Origin: Prochilodus magdalenae
Taxonomy: Eukaryota > Chordata > Actinopteri > Characiformes > Prochilodontidae
Direction of reading: 5' to 3'
Length of the DNA stretch: 64,000 nucleotides
Assembly (NCBI GenBank): GCA_024036415.1
Contig: JAMWET010003560.1
Coordinates: forward strand, 264,001 to 328,000
Within the stretch, counting starts at the first letter, position 1. Each line of letters starts with the position of its first letter. The notes below the pieces were generated by a model that was given only the letters and a program-made list of their open reading frames with translations, was not told where the DNA came from and did not search any database. The position numbers and the translations under genes were made by a program. Shown piece by piece: positions 38,601-49,514 of the stretch.

Positions 38601-41600
38601 TAATAATAATAACGTTAAAACTACTTAATAACATTAACTATAAACTACATGTTTAATACGTCGTATGTAACAGGCTGAAGGTGTTATCCAGTGAATTGCA
38701 GGTGGAGACACTTACCCGGAGTACACATCCCATGCTCACCACAGGCTGCTGGTTGGCACGTTAAATTGGCACATGTGGGCCCGGTCCAGCCAGGCTGGCA
38801 CTGACACTGGCCGTCCACACAGACCCCATGCTGGCTACAGTCCTCCGGATGGCACAGACGCTCGTGAACACACAGTACGGTGGAGACAGCTCGAGGGCAA
38901 CGCCACACACGGTCACTATGGACACAGGACAGGCAACAGTCGCAACAATTAATACTGTGGAAACTTTTTAAACCGGGGTTAGTAAAGTTCATTTAGATGT
39001 AGATTTAGAGTTCAGACTTATCTGAGCTTGTTGTATATCCATATTATTATTATTATTATTATTATTATTGAATATTCCATAATATAAAACATTTCTAATA
39101 AACAGGCTGGTGGGGCACCATATTTATTATTATTTTATATATATTATGGTATGGGATGTACAACAAGCACTGAACGTCTGAACTCACAGATCACAGTCAC
39201 AGATGGAGTGTGTTTGTGGGAATTTGTGTGCATTCAGTCAAAAGAACATTTGTAAGGTCAGGCACTGACATTGGATGAGAAGGCCTGGCTATAGTCCAAT
39301 ATGCCGAAAGTGTTCAGTGGGGTGCAGACCGACAGAGTTTCTTTAAATCATGTTGTTATGCTTGTGGTACAATCATAATCATGCTGGAACAAGAAGAAGA
39401 CTTCCCAAAATCCACTGTCATTAAATGCTAGGCATATAATTGTCTCAAATGTCTTTATATTATGCAGCATCAACTTCACCTGGAATCAGTGGAACCGAAA
39501 GGCTGAGCCTACATATTGAGAACAGCCCCAGATCATTATCCTTCCTCTCACCTTTTTGCTGTTGGCACTATGCATTAGGGTATGCAGTGTTAGACTACCA
39601 GATAGTGATGCATGCTTCACCAGTTTCCACTGGTCTAGAGTCAAGAGGCACCTTGCATTATGCCACTCCAGACGACGCCTGCCATTATGCTTGTGTGAAG
39701 CTGCTCTGTACTGAGTGATGCACCAGAACATAGAGTTTTTTACGAGCAACGTGCTTCAGCACTTTGTGGCCTGTGGTTGCTAAAACAGAGATTTTCATTT
39801 AGTTAATTACTCGTATCCTCTTGACAGGTGCATGTCATGTAATGCATGTTACTCATTATTTCAAATAAATTTCCTTCACTTTCTTTTATGCTTGTGAAGA
39901 GACATACTGTCATGTATCAAGCTTGCTACTCCTTACATGCCATGCTAGTTGGTAAGAGGTGTAATAAAACTTTGTGTAATGGCCTTGAGACTGCAGGCAA
40001 GTTTGCTTCGAGGACACCTGAGGACACAAGAGCTAATGATGAACCTGTTTGGCCAGCCACATTAGGTGCCTCCTTCCTTTTCATTCATTATACACATACG
40101 TTAACACACTCCTATTTATTGATATGGCACTTACGTGTAACCAATGAACTGTAACTTAGTTCTCTGTCAATCAATGACATGCATCTTCAACCCTTTGAGG
40201 AACAATGTTAAGTCAGGTTTTTTTTTGTCTCTTTGGAAATCCTATATATAGTCCCAGGGGCTTCTCTTCAGTCGTGGTTAATTAATAAACATACTACTCT
40301 GGAGACTGAAATGTGTCTCTGAGATATTGTTATTCCCTGTTTTTTGGGTAGAGATTTCTTCCCCACCTGGTGGGCTTGCATTATCTACCACTTTGTGGCT
40401 AAGCTTTGTTGCTCCTTGATGTTTACAATAAATAGCACTTACAGATGACTGAGGCAGATCTAGCAGGACAGTCAATGTTTGTTTATTGAGACTGCATGGC
40501 TATATGCTTCATTTTATTCACCAGTTAACTATGGGTGTAGCTGAAATACCCAGACTACTTAGGAAGGGTGTCCACATACTTTTGGCCATATTGTGTACAC
40601 ACTACATGCCTAAAAAATGTTCCCGCCCTCATTTGCTGCCCCAACAGCTTTTGTTCATCTGGAAATACACTAGCTGTTGGAACACTGCTTTGGGGATTTG
40701 ACAGTATTCGGACAAGCATCTTATTGAGCTGTGGTACAGACATTGGATGCTCCGTTGTAGATCACACACTCTACCCCTCTTCATCCAAAAGGTACTTGAT
40801 GGAACTAAATCACTTGTAAGAACACAGTGCTACTGCCCCACAGACAGTTCATCTGTATAAAGCCTAACAATGTATGTACATGTCTGTGTGTACATATAAT
40901 TGTATTAAAAATTGCTTAGCAAGTTTACACATTGATACATTGAGGAAAATATGGACTGGGGTAAAAAATTATGGCACATTTAACTTGAGACACTTTGCAA
41001 AAAATAAAAAATAAATGTGCAATAGAACTTGCAGAACAAAATGTGAACAAATCACTCAAATGTGTCCTAACACTCAGGATACCTTGCCGTATCAACCACC
41101 CTTACTCAGAATATTTACACATGGTCAAAAATGATAATTAGAATTTACGCACCAGGAATCTGAGGGGTAACTGGCCAGAGAGCCATTAAGGACGTAAGTA
41201 GCTGAGCCACCTCCATCCAGATTAATGGCATTGATGACTCCATGTTTCTTTAAAAACTCCGCCACCTCCCACAGGTTCATACTGAAAAACAGACAGACAG
41301 ACAGACAGAGAGACACATACAATTCAGTTCCCCACCGTATCATCAAGGTAAACCACCGATATATTAAAATACACCACAGACTACAAACAAATAAAGGACT
41401 ACTACAGACATACCGTGGTATGCAAAGTAAAAAAAAAAAAGAAAAGGGAGGCATTTGAGCAGGGGAGTTTAAACCTTTGCATATGTCTGTATACAGATAG
41501 CCATCATTCTCTTTTTCTGATTTGCATTAAGAACCATAATGGCCAGAGGCTTTTCCTCTGTAGTTTTCCACTAAATCTAAATTGTCTTTTTTATAGTGCT

Positions 41601-44600
41601 CCAATTACCATGATGCAACCTGCGTGTAAAAACACAGAGCACACACGTGTGGGATCAGTATCTCCTGAGTTCTCTCTGAAGTATTAATAGATTCACCCAA
41701 TCATACAAAGGGGCAATGGTGGAAGATATGTGTACAACACTCAGCAAGAGAAGAGCCATGGAGAGCATAAAGAGCATCTGTGATGGTTTCTAAACTACTC
41801 TAGATGTCAAAGATGCCTGCTTTTAGATAATCACAAACTAAGAATAGTTAAGGTACGCCAAATGAACCAAAATAAATGACACTTTGTATTGTAATGTAAT
41901 CAGATGTAATCAGCGACTGTTAAAGTATTACATGAACACAATTATTCACACTTTTACATTATTTAGATTACATAACATTTCATTTCCACAGCTGTCAAAG
42001 CTGCATGTTGAGTGGTGTAAACACATGATCAACTAAAAAAACGTCATTCTCACCCTCTCTTATCTGTCTGCCCGTCAACATGGAAGAGAATCAGCCTGCC
42101 AGCAGCATCATGGCCCACTGCTGTCCGGGCAGACACGACCTCAACAAAGCGGCTGAATGATCCTGTAACAAACAACAGGGTTTAATATTTTGCTGTAACA
42201 TTGAAAATGCTGTTCTTCTTGAAATGTTTTATTCCTCTTAGTGCAGACCAGTACTTATAAAATCCAATATTATAATGCCTTCCAAATATGCGGCAGTATC
42301 AGGGTGTCAGATGACATTTAAGTTTTAATTGGGTCAATAAACCAATAAAGTTAATTAACTTATGGTTTTTGAACCCTGTGCATAAAAAGGATCTTACAAA
42401 CATGGCATAGACAGTTTTGGACTGTTTTGCTCTGTTGTCTTCTCATAAAATGACACGAAAGAGGACAACAGAGTATTCTAAACATCTGGAGCTGATATAA
42501 GATAAGAACTACCACATCTAACAAATGTTCATCCTATTAAACAGCACAATTTAACATTACAGAGCATAACTACATTGTAATCATCTTTATTTAGATCCCC
42601 AGCAAAGGAGAGTGCTATTACTTTTTGTGCACATCAACTGAAAACATCTAAAACATTGTGATGTTTTTGTATTCACACAGATCTTCCAAGATCTATACCA
42701 ACACTGTCACACTGCAAAGCCCTGACAAGACAGAAACCACATTTCTGCAGCTCTGTGTTTATATTTGATGACTAAATTTGCTTCACCAGGCACGGTAGCG
42801 GGTTACCCAAAATAAAACCTGTCTTGTGTGCGACTATGAAGCAGGTAAAAATACAGAAGCAGCAAAATATGCTGGACAGTGAGCGAGGCTGGAAATGAGC
42901 TATGACTAATTTAGCTCTTACATTAGACCAACAGTATATTACATCTGCCTTCATAGAGTCATCCGTAACATAGGAGTTAGTACAGCAGGTCAGAAATGTC
43001 ACCTGGCTAGTTTAGAGTTTGAGAACCCTGACTTAACATACCTGTCTCCTGAGTCTTGTCACATTCGGCCTGCATGCTTTCGTTTATGTAAACCTTTCCT
43101 GCCCTCAGCAGCCACACCACCCCACTAATGAGCTGCACAAAGGGGTTTACCTTATCCAGAACATCTTCCTCGGACAGATAACTACCACCAAGAGGGAGAG
43201 GGATAGAGAGAGAGAGAAAAAGGAAGAGAGAAAGAGAAGGAAGGAGATAAAGAGAGAGACGAATGAAACACAAACAAGCATAGCTGCATCTGGAACAGTT
43301 TTTCCCTGAACCATCCGGTTATTTCTAGGAAGAGCAATAAACACTGGGATTGATACAAACAGCCACAAACATGGTTATTAGAATTATTTTATTGGCAAAA
43401 ACCACAGTAACCTGTGGTCCAACAACTTTACCTCATCCTGGAACCGTCCACAGAAACCTGCACCTTCTAAATGAACGACAGGCTGTGACACTTTTGGCAA
43501 ATGCAGTAGCTAAAGACTTATTTGTGAGCAGTGGTCTATTACGCAACAGTGCTCTGTTTTGGTAAAGCTGCTATTTTGAGGAGCAGATGTTTTTGGGCCT
43601 TTGCATTCTCAGGCCTCTCTTGGCTTCCGTGTTTCTTTTCTCATCTTCAATCTGACCGTCAGTGTCCTGAATTCACCCTGATCAGTCAGCTGATACAGCG
43701 ACACCCGGTGAGGGCGCCGAGTCAAAGCATTCCCTTCATCTCATGCATGATAAGACTGACAGGTCAAAAATAGTTCACTTCTATGCTCTATGCTTCAGTA
43801 TCAGGTTTCTAGTAGGGCTGTATTATCTGTAAGGAACTTTCTTGCCCCCGATGAGACTTACATGAGGCTTCTTTTCTGTGGCCACTCGTGTTTATCATGT
43901 GCTAAATGTGAATTGCAAAATTATGAGAAATCTAAACAATTAACAAATCTATCAGTTTAGTTATCTTAAAGAAGCTGAAATTAGGAGGTCACAAACACCT
44001 TGGAGATATTAATCAGCACAATGGTTTAGCATGAGACATCAGGGATGATGTCAAAAATCACCTAGATTATAAATTGGGATTATTGTGGATGTTTGCAGGA
44101 AACCATGAAATTATAGGCTCTCTAGCTCTCTCTGCTGGCACTCTTTGTGAAAACAAAGAACAGACAGATCAAACGGAGAACACTAATCATTACAGTTTTC
44201 ATCCAGAAGAAAAACTTAGTCACGCAGACCTCTTCCTGTATTGCTGTATAAGTATTATGTGACATGGCAAAAATATAACAACATCACAATACTCTTTCTT
44301 AACACACAGTGTCTCAATATCTCAACAGTCAGTGTTTCTAAAGCTTACTTATGAGTTTGGACCCTGCCTTCAGTATGTGGTGGCAGTATAAGGCAGTATA
44401 GGCTAGTGGTTTGACTGTCACGGGACTGAAAAACAGTTGTGAGAACTTTGTCATGGGAAACAGAACATAAGGAAGTGAACACATAGAATTCTACACTGGA
44501 AAGAGGGGCGTATAAGGCACGTAGCCTGCTATGAATTCAGTTAAACAATTTTAAAAATCAAAAATCATCAAGACATCTATTTTATTCAGCATTTTACATT

Positions 44601-46679
44601 AAGCACTGATTTAATAATGCCACATCACTCACAGCAGATGTCTGTCATATTATTTGCATAATGGTACAGTACTGTGGTGAGAGAACACAGACTAATGATA
44701 ACATAAAAAGGCTACAGTAAAGTGAACTCTTTCAAACTAATGAGGTTGAGAAATACAGAAAGAAATATTACACAATATCACAATAACAAATCACATGCTG
44801 CTCTTAGGCCACCGCACCCCTTTAGGTACTCATCATATTCATAGTCTGCTAATACGGGCATATAACAGGCAACATTAGGCTTGGAATTTAATTTAACATT
44901 CATGGAGACATATATCAACTTACAAAACTCCAATGTCTGAATTCCATATTTATTCTGAAATAAAGTAACATAATCAAATAAGAAAATGGCCACAGAAATG
45001 CACTATAAACTTACCCAAACACGAGTGTCCCATCTTTTCTAATGCCAAACTGGGCGTTCTGTACTCCTCCGCTGTTTTGCACCAAACTGCCATCACTTAC
45101 AATATTCCCTAAGCAACCTCCAGTTCTTGTGTTAAAATAGCCACCGTTCTGGGCGATCAGACACTTCCTCGTTCTAGCAGTGTACTCCACTAGCTCTTTG
45201 TGGGACTCTTTACAGCCTCCGGGGCCCCCGGGTTCCAGGACAGTCACTGTCCTCACAGGGTCTTGAACCACCGTGATGTGGCCACTCACCCATTTAGGAG
45301 TCTCTGAATCACTGCTGATGTCCGAGACAAAGATCTTGGACTCCACCAGAGGTGATCCAAAGTGATTGCCAGCCTGCCTGGTTTCATGGGTTACGTTGCC
45401 GTAAGTGATGGGCTGACAGTCCCTCACGTACCGATGAGAGTGAGATGGACCATGAGAGCTTGTGTAGGGAGACAAGACGTCATCATCTGTAGAGTACCTG
45501 TCAGGGGAAAGACAACACATATAATATGTTACAGTATATTAACGTATACATGAAGCAGCTGCCTGTATGCATTTATGTAATAATCCTTTATATATCCTAT
45601 ATATCCCAGATTAGACTGTTGAATTAAAGGGGATCGTCAGCACTTATTCTCTGTTGCTCTATTGTAAACCCAACATAATAAATAACAGACCTTATTCACC
45701 AGTGCCTTTAAGGTTGTTTTTTTTATTTATTCTTGAGGAAGAACTAAATTAACACAGAATTATTTTCCGCTTTGTGCTCATGGGTGTGTACAGATTATGT
45801 TTTTACCTAGGAACTAATCCCAAATAAAAAGTTTGAGGATTTCAGAATCTATGAAAACGATGTGAGTGAGTTGTAACATGAAATTTCTTCATAAGAAAGC
45901 TTGGTGAAAGAGGCCCATTGACTCAACACTACCAAAATGTATTGTTGAAGCTTTTAGAGCTCACTGCAGTTTATAAGGATTACCCAGTAAATCCAGACAC
46001 CAGTCTTTTTTCATCATTATAATCCTTTATTATCACATGTACAATGTAATATATACATGCTCAGTACTGTAAATAGGTCTGAGGCACATTAAGCACATGT
46101 CTAAAGCTACTGCTATAATATTAGCAATAAGTGTGTGTGTGGTTGAGCTTGTAAAAAAACCTAAATTGCACTAAATACATGCATATAAATATAAATACTG
46201 CAAGCACATTTCTGCATATGCATTTTCATAACGTTACGTTTCACTTTTATGTTACTCGTTTGATTTGGTTTAAACTCATAAACGCTCATATATGCATCCA
46301 CACGCACACACTTATCATCGGTCATTCCTTGCACCCAGAGGAACAGACAGAAATGAAATGGTGGGTAGATTTCACATTGTGAGACATACAAATGATTTGA
46401 ATTTCATGCTTGGCCACATATGACGTAAGCAAGGACAGACCTTATCGCTGTACCTGCCTGACTATATAAGGTTGTCCCCTTGTGTGTGCTTTCCATTCTG
46501 TTGTGCCTCAGAGAAGAGTTTGAAAGAAATATGAGCTGCTGGAATAGTTTGAGAAGGGTAGCCTCATAAGACACCAGGATGGTCATTCAGACATTATTAT
46601 ATTAAACTGCTGGTGGCAGGGGATAGAAGGCGGCATGCACCAGTGACACAAAGGATCTGAGATACATATATACACAGAA

Positions 46680-46715
<36 letters not shown>

Positions 46716-48338
46716 CTAAAACCAATAAACTCAGACGTCTGGCTTCCCTCATGTAGCTAACAATGAGTTGCAGTTGTTCACAGTGGTAGTAAAAACCACA
46801 CGTCTGAGTTTACAGCCACTAAAAGCTCCCTCACTCTAGATTATTACATACAATGGTTATTTACATATATTCTGCCTGATGCATTTCAGATGGGATGTAA
46901 TGATTCACAGGCAAACAAAGTATCTATAAGTGCGGTGGTTTCTATCACCATCAAAATCAACCAAGAAGTTCCAATACAACAAGCCACTTCACATCAGACA
47001 ACTTGGAATGACTTTGTTTACCTTTCTCTCAATGAGTGAATTATATAATTAATTTTAGAACTTATTACCCTACATGTTAATACACACATACAGGCAATTA
47101 CAATTTTGGGGTCTGCTAGGATAAACTTTAATGCTTTACTTTTCCCGAAACACAATTTTCCTCATACTGTACTCTGTATTGTCTGAAATGCTCTGTCCTG
47201 TGTCTTTAAGCCACACCACCCAGTGATCCCAGTGTGATCTGTCTGGACAGCTCACTCACTCCTGACTGCTCACCTGCCAAAGCGATCGACAACGACAGTG
47301 GCATTCTGCTTCAAGTCCTGCCTCTACAGATGGCAAATAAGGTCTGGGTTACAAGGTGACCCCACCTTGTAACGAAGGGCTGGAATTCCAACAAGGTAGC
47401 ATTCAGGCAGCAGATGTGGCTCCCGGAGGAGAGCTGACATGTACTTTGGGCTTTATGCACATAAAAACTACCCAACACACTAAAGGAGATGGACAAAGAC
47501 TACAAGGCCCCTTCAAACCCCCTGTAATAAACACATTTCCCTTTACAGCTCTAAAACATGAATCACCCGAATACCAAGACTTACTGAAATTACTGCTCAT
47601 CTACTGAACACAACGTAGCCCAGGTGTTTGATCCTGAGGCGTACTACTGCTGGTGTGCATGTAGAGTTACACTTCAGACCTGTCACAACACCTCTCACTG
47701 CAGACAAGATGGGGTTAAGACTGGCGCTCAATCATAAGAGCTTTCTCGTCATAGCTGTGATGATTCTTCAGGCACTGTATTGAACACTGCCCTTCGGCCT
47801 GCTAGGATATTCAGGATATTTGCTCTGGCACGTGGTTAATATTTAGCCCTAAAGGCCTTTAGTAGAAAAGACTGCAGGTAGTGGATTTGCCTGACAAATG
47901 CATGTGAAGGTCTGATAGCTAATAGTAGCAAACTTAACCGAACAGTCAGACAGACAGGGGCGGTTAAGCTGAGCCTTTACAGAGTTCAGTTACAGAGTTT
48001 AAGTGACAGCTGCTGCTAGACTGACTGCACTTCCGGCACTTTACCCTCCTCACAGGACATAATCAAAAACTTTCGGTACTTTCGAGGAAGATTTCGTTTC
48101 AGCTGTTGTGGTAATTAGTAATGCAGTATAAATCTTTTTCTCTTTCGGACTTCTGCAGTATAATAGTATGTACATAATCGGTCCTAATTATTCAGGAGTT
48201 ACGAGCTCGTTTACTAGTTACACGGTATAAAAATCTCGAGAAGTCAAATGAAGCTTACCGGATATCTGTGCTGTCCGTCACTCCAACACATAATAAAAGA
48301 AAATAAATATGCCCTAAATGTTCTACCAAAGCTGCCAT
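32659..48338 (-). CDS. nagpa: N-acetylglucosamine-1-phosphodiester alpha-N-acetylglucosaminidase (11 coding exons, 582 aa)
   Basis: The 'uncovering enzyme' of the trans-Golgi network: it removes GlcNAc to expose mannose-6-phosphate on lysosomal hydrolases. Exons: 48338-48259, 45497-45015, 43181-43042, 42162-42054, 41281-41153, 38915-38716, 37634-37587, 37284-37156, 35973-35842, 33377-33296, 32875-32659. All are GT-AG and phases agree. The signal peptide is residues 1-22 (hydrophobic FLLLCVGV). A furin-type RYVR lies at 49-52 before Asp53, where the human propeptide is cut. The catalytic domain includes TVLEPGGPGGC, AQNGGYF and INLDGGGSATY. EGF-like repeats span about 314-483, the membrane segment about 514-534, and the cytosolic tail has YVPL (550-553), a YxxPhi sorting motif. 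It is longer than human (515), largely through one extra EGF exon. Confidence 0.96.
37156..37284 (-). other. nagpa: nagpa extra EGF-like exon (phase 1-1, 129 nt)
   Basis: This exon encodes about residues 397-439, a cysteine-rich EGF/laminin-like repeat (ECGAGFYGDGC, then CRCVNGGSC and CSCPAGFYGDSC). It starts and ends in phase 1, so it can be skipped without a frameshift. As I recall the human protein, the preceding NCSEECPLG junction runs straight on, without this repeat. Acceptor TCTAG and donor G|GTGCAT are both acceptable but not strong. Confidence 0.85.
38567..38612. repeat. (ATT)n/(AAT)n palindromic microsatellite
   Basis: An ATT run is followed directly by an AAT run, forming a perfect inverted repeat able to fold as a hairpin. 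It lies in a nagpa intron about 100 nt past the end of exon 6. Confidence 0.9.
39041..39069. repeat. (ATT)n microsatellite
   Basis: A trinucleotide ATT tract in a nagpa intron. Confidence 0.95.
39200..40605 (-). mobile_element. Decayed Tc1-like transposon
   Basis: On the minus strand, 39749-39486 encodes RLEWHNARCLLTLDQWKLV and, further on, RIMIWGCSQYVGSA, matching the Tc1 blocks RLQWCK..HWTPEQWK and GIMVWGCFSG. The right part (40370-40600) resembles the N-terminal helix-turn-helix region. It ends GTCCACATACTTTTGGCCAT near 40570, the hallmark terminal repeat of this family. The left terminus is missing or lost. A separate insertion-like block interrupts it at about 39.9-40.34 kb. It is inactive. 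Confidence 0.78.
39905..40345 (+). mobile_element. Possible solo LTR nested in the Tc1 remnant
   Basis: A block between the two Tc1-derived halves has LTR-like order: a TG start (TGTCATGTATC), a TATATATAG box at about 40244, CTTCTCTTCAGTCGTGG, an AATAAA signal at about 40283 and a TCTGAGATATTGTTATTCCC end. No internal retroviral genes or second LTR are present, and target duplications were not resolved. This is a suggestion based on layout. Confidence 0.35.
41286..41312. repeat. (GACA)n microsatellite at a nagpa splice acceptor
   Basis: On the minus strand this is a TCTG tract immediately before TTTTTCAG of nagpa exon 5, so the repeat forms part of the polypyrimidine tract. Confidence 0.85.
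43185..43260. repeat. (GA)n-rich tract at a nagpa splice acceptor
   Basis: The minus strand is CT-rich (CTCTCTCTCTATCCCTCTCC) just upstream of the TAG acceptor of nagpa exon 3, acting as its polypyrimidine tract. Confidence 0.8.
46688..46713. repeat. (AT)n microsatellite
   Basis: An AT dinucleotide tract in the long first intron of nagpa. Confidence 0.95.
46925..47000. repeat. Right-end fragment of the dispersed TIR-MITE family
   Basis: TTTCTATCACCATCA and AGCCACTTCACATCAGAC match the right portion of the 51.6 kb copy (TTCCTATCACCACGA and AGCCATTTCACATGAAC). Confidence 0.45.
48259..48338 (-). other. nagpa: nagpa first coding exon (signal peptide)
   Basis: ATG at 48338-48336 opens 26 codons plus two bases, reading MAALVEHLGHIYFLLLCVGV and then TDSTDI, before the donor CG|GTAAGC. 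This frame was chosen because its phase 2 end joins exactly to the next exon and yields a signal peptide. A longer open frame through the same DNA (from an upstream ATG at 48435) ends in phase 0 and cannot join. Confidence 0.88.
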
Positions 48339-48417
48339 ATGATAAAACTAGATCAGCTATAGCCAACACAGCTGCATTTCCAATTTCCAGTTCCTCTCTG
48401 AGCTTCATCACTGAACC

Positions 48418-48427
48418 GTCATGTGAC
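48418..48427. promoter_or_regulatory. nagpa: CLEAR-like motif (GTCATGTGAC) upstream of nagpa
   Basis: This differs by one base from the TFEB/TFE3 element GTCACGTGAC and lies about 80 nt upstream of the nagpa ATG. A related GTCATGTGGT follows at 48431-48440. Lysosomal-pathway genes are often under CLEAR control, so the position is suggestive. Confidence 0.5.
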
Positions 48428-48448
48428 CCTGTCATGTGGTGCGAAGCA

Positions 48449-48462
48449 GCGCCATCTACAGG
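48449..48462 (-). promoter_or_regulatory. CTCF-like motif, minus orientation
   Basis: The minus strand reads CCTGTAGATGGCGC, 13 of 14 matches to CCASYAGRKGGCRS. It is just upstream of nagpa. Confidence 0.4.
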
Positions 48463-49181
48463 CCACGCTGTGTTCCGACAGAAGCCTGTTAGTAGTGCAG
48501 CATGTGTGCATACATTCAGTCTGATATACTGTATACATCCAACACATAGTGAGAAACATCGGTATTTGTGACTTTATATCATCTCAACGTTAATATTCAT
48601 ACTAAATTTGATATACTTGTTACGTACATAGCTACACTGGATGTAGCATAACATGATTTAGTTTACAGGAACAGTTTTTTCTAAAGACAACACCTTTAGA
48701 CCCTTAGTAGTAGATAAACAACACACAAACATACAACACACAAATAAATTAATTAATCCGGGCATAATGTTTAACAAGCATTTCACATTATAATACTTCT
48801 GAAACATAAACGTCGGTAACAAAGTGTACACATCAGATGTTTACGATGAATTGGAGGCAGCTACAAGTTGTACAACATTATGTCAAGGATCACAATCATT
48901 ACCTAACAGACAGAACGCAAAATGTTTTTTTAGAGACGTTTCCCCCAAAATACTACAAAGATGGCGTCCCTTTCGTCATTGGGGTTGTAGTTCATTTCTG
49001 ATTTAATCCCTGAAAGCCTCAGATCAGATTATTATACAGTATTATACAGTATATTACAATAACTGTAAAATCATTTAATAATTATAATGTTGTGCTACTG
49101 TAAATAACTACTAATCAAACTTTTCAGATTTAAGGTTGTCTTTTATCCGTTATTTAAAGATTTATGGTCCCGAGACCGCAA

Positions 49182-49195
49182 CCAGCAGGTGGCGC
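49182..49195 (+). promoter_or_regulatory. CTCF-like motif, plus orientation, perfect core match
   Basis: CCAGCAGGTGGCGC matches all 14 positions of CCASYAGRKGGCRS. It lies about 300 nt upstream of the ndufaf6 start and points away from the minus-oriented motif at 48449. Confidence 0.5.
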
Positions 49196-49478
49196 AGGTC
49201 TGAGATTTACCCTCGCCCCCGCCCCACGGACCATCCAAATGAAGTCTTTATGTGTTCCCAAATCGTACATTCTTTAGTAGAAGAAAACAAAACATGATAT
49301 ACAATTACAGGCGGAGATACGCGCACATAAAACACGAGCGCAAAACACTAACAATATATTAATAACGCTGAAACAATCGTGGAAATAGGCGGAACACAAA
49401 ACTCGGTTTTCTTTCAGCGGACTGAAACTGAAGGGACCGGTTAAAGTTGAAGGGGACTCACAGCGTCCCTCTGCTGGC

Positions 49479-49514
49479 ATGTTTGTAGCACCATGGCATC
49501 GTCTGTTAGCATGA
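49479..49514 (+). other. ndufaf6: Upstream open reading frame overlapping the ndufaf6 start
   Basis: An out-of-frame ATG 14 nt before the main start opens an 11-codon frame that ends in TGA inside the first coding exon. The main ATG has the better context (GCACCATGG). If transcribed, it could reduce translation of ndufaf6. Confidence 0.45.

Larger units (their letters stand above)
48339..49492. promoter_or_regulatory. Divergent nagpa/ndufaf6 promoter interval
   Basis: The start codons of nagpa (minus) and ndufaf6 (plus) are 1,154 bp apart, head to head. The interval holds the CLEAR-like and CTCF-like motifs listed separately, and a GC box-like CCCGCCCCAC near 49217-49226. The middle is AT-rich, so there may be two separate core promoters rather than one shared one. 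Confidence 0.6.

Noticed and set aside
48244..48435. 63-codon minus frame from the upstream ATG as the nagpa N-terminus
   Set aside because: It ends in phase 0 at the donor and cannot join the phase-2 acceptor exon at 45497; the shifted frame gives a proper signal peptide.
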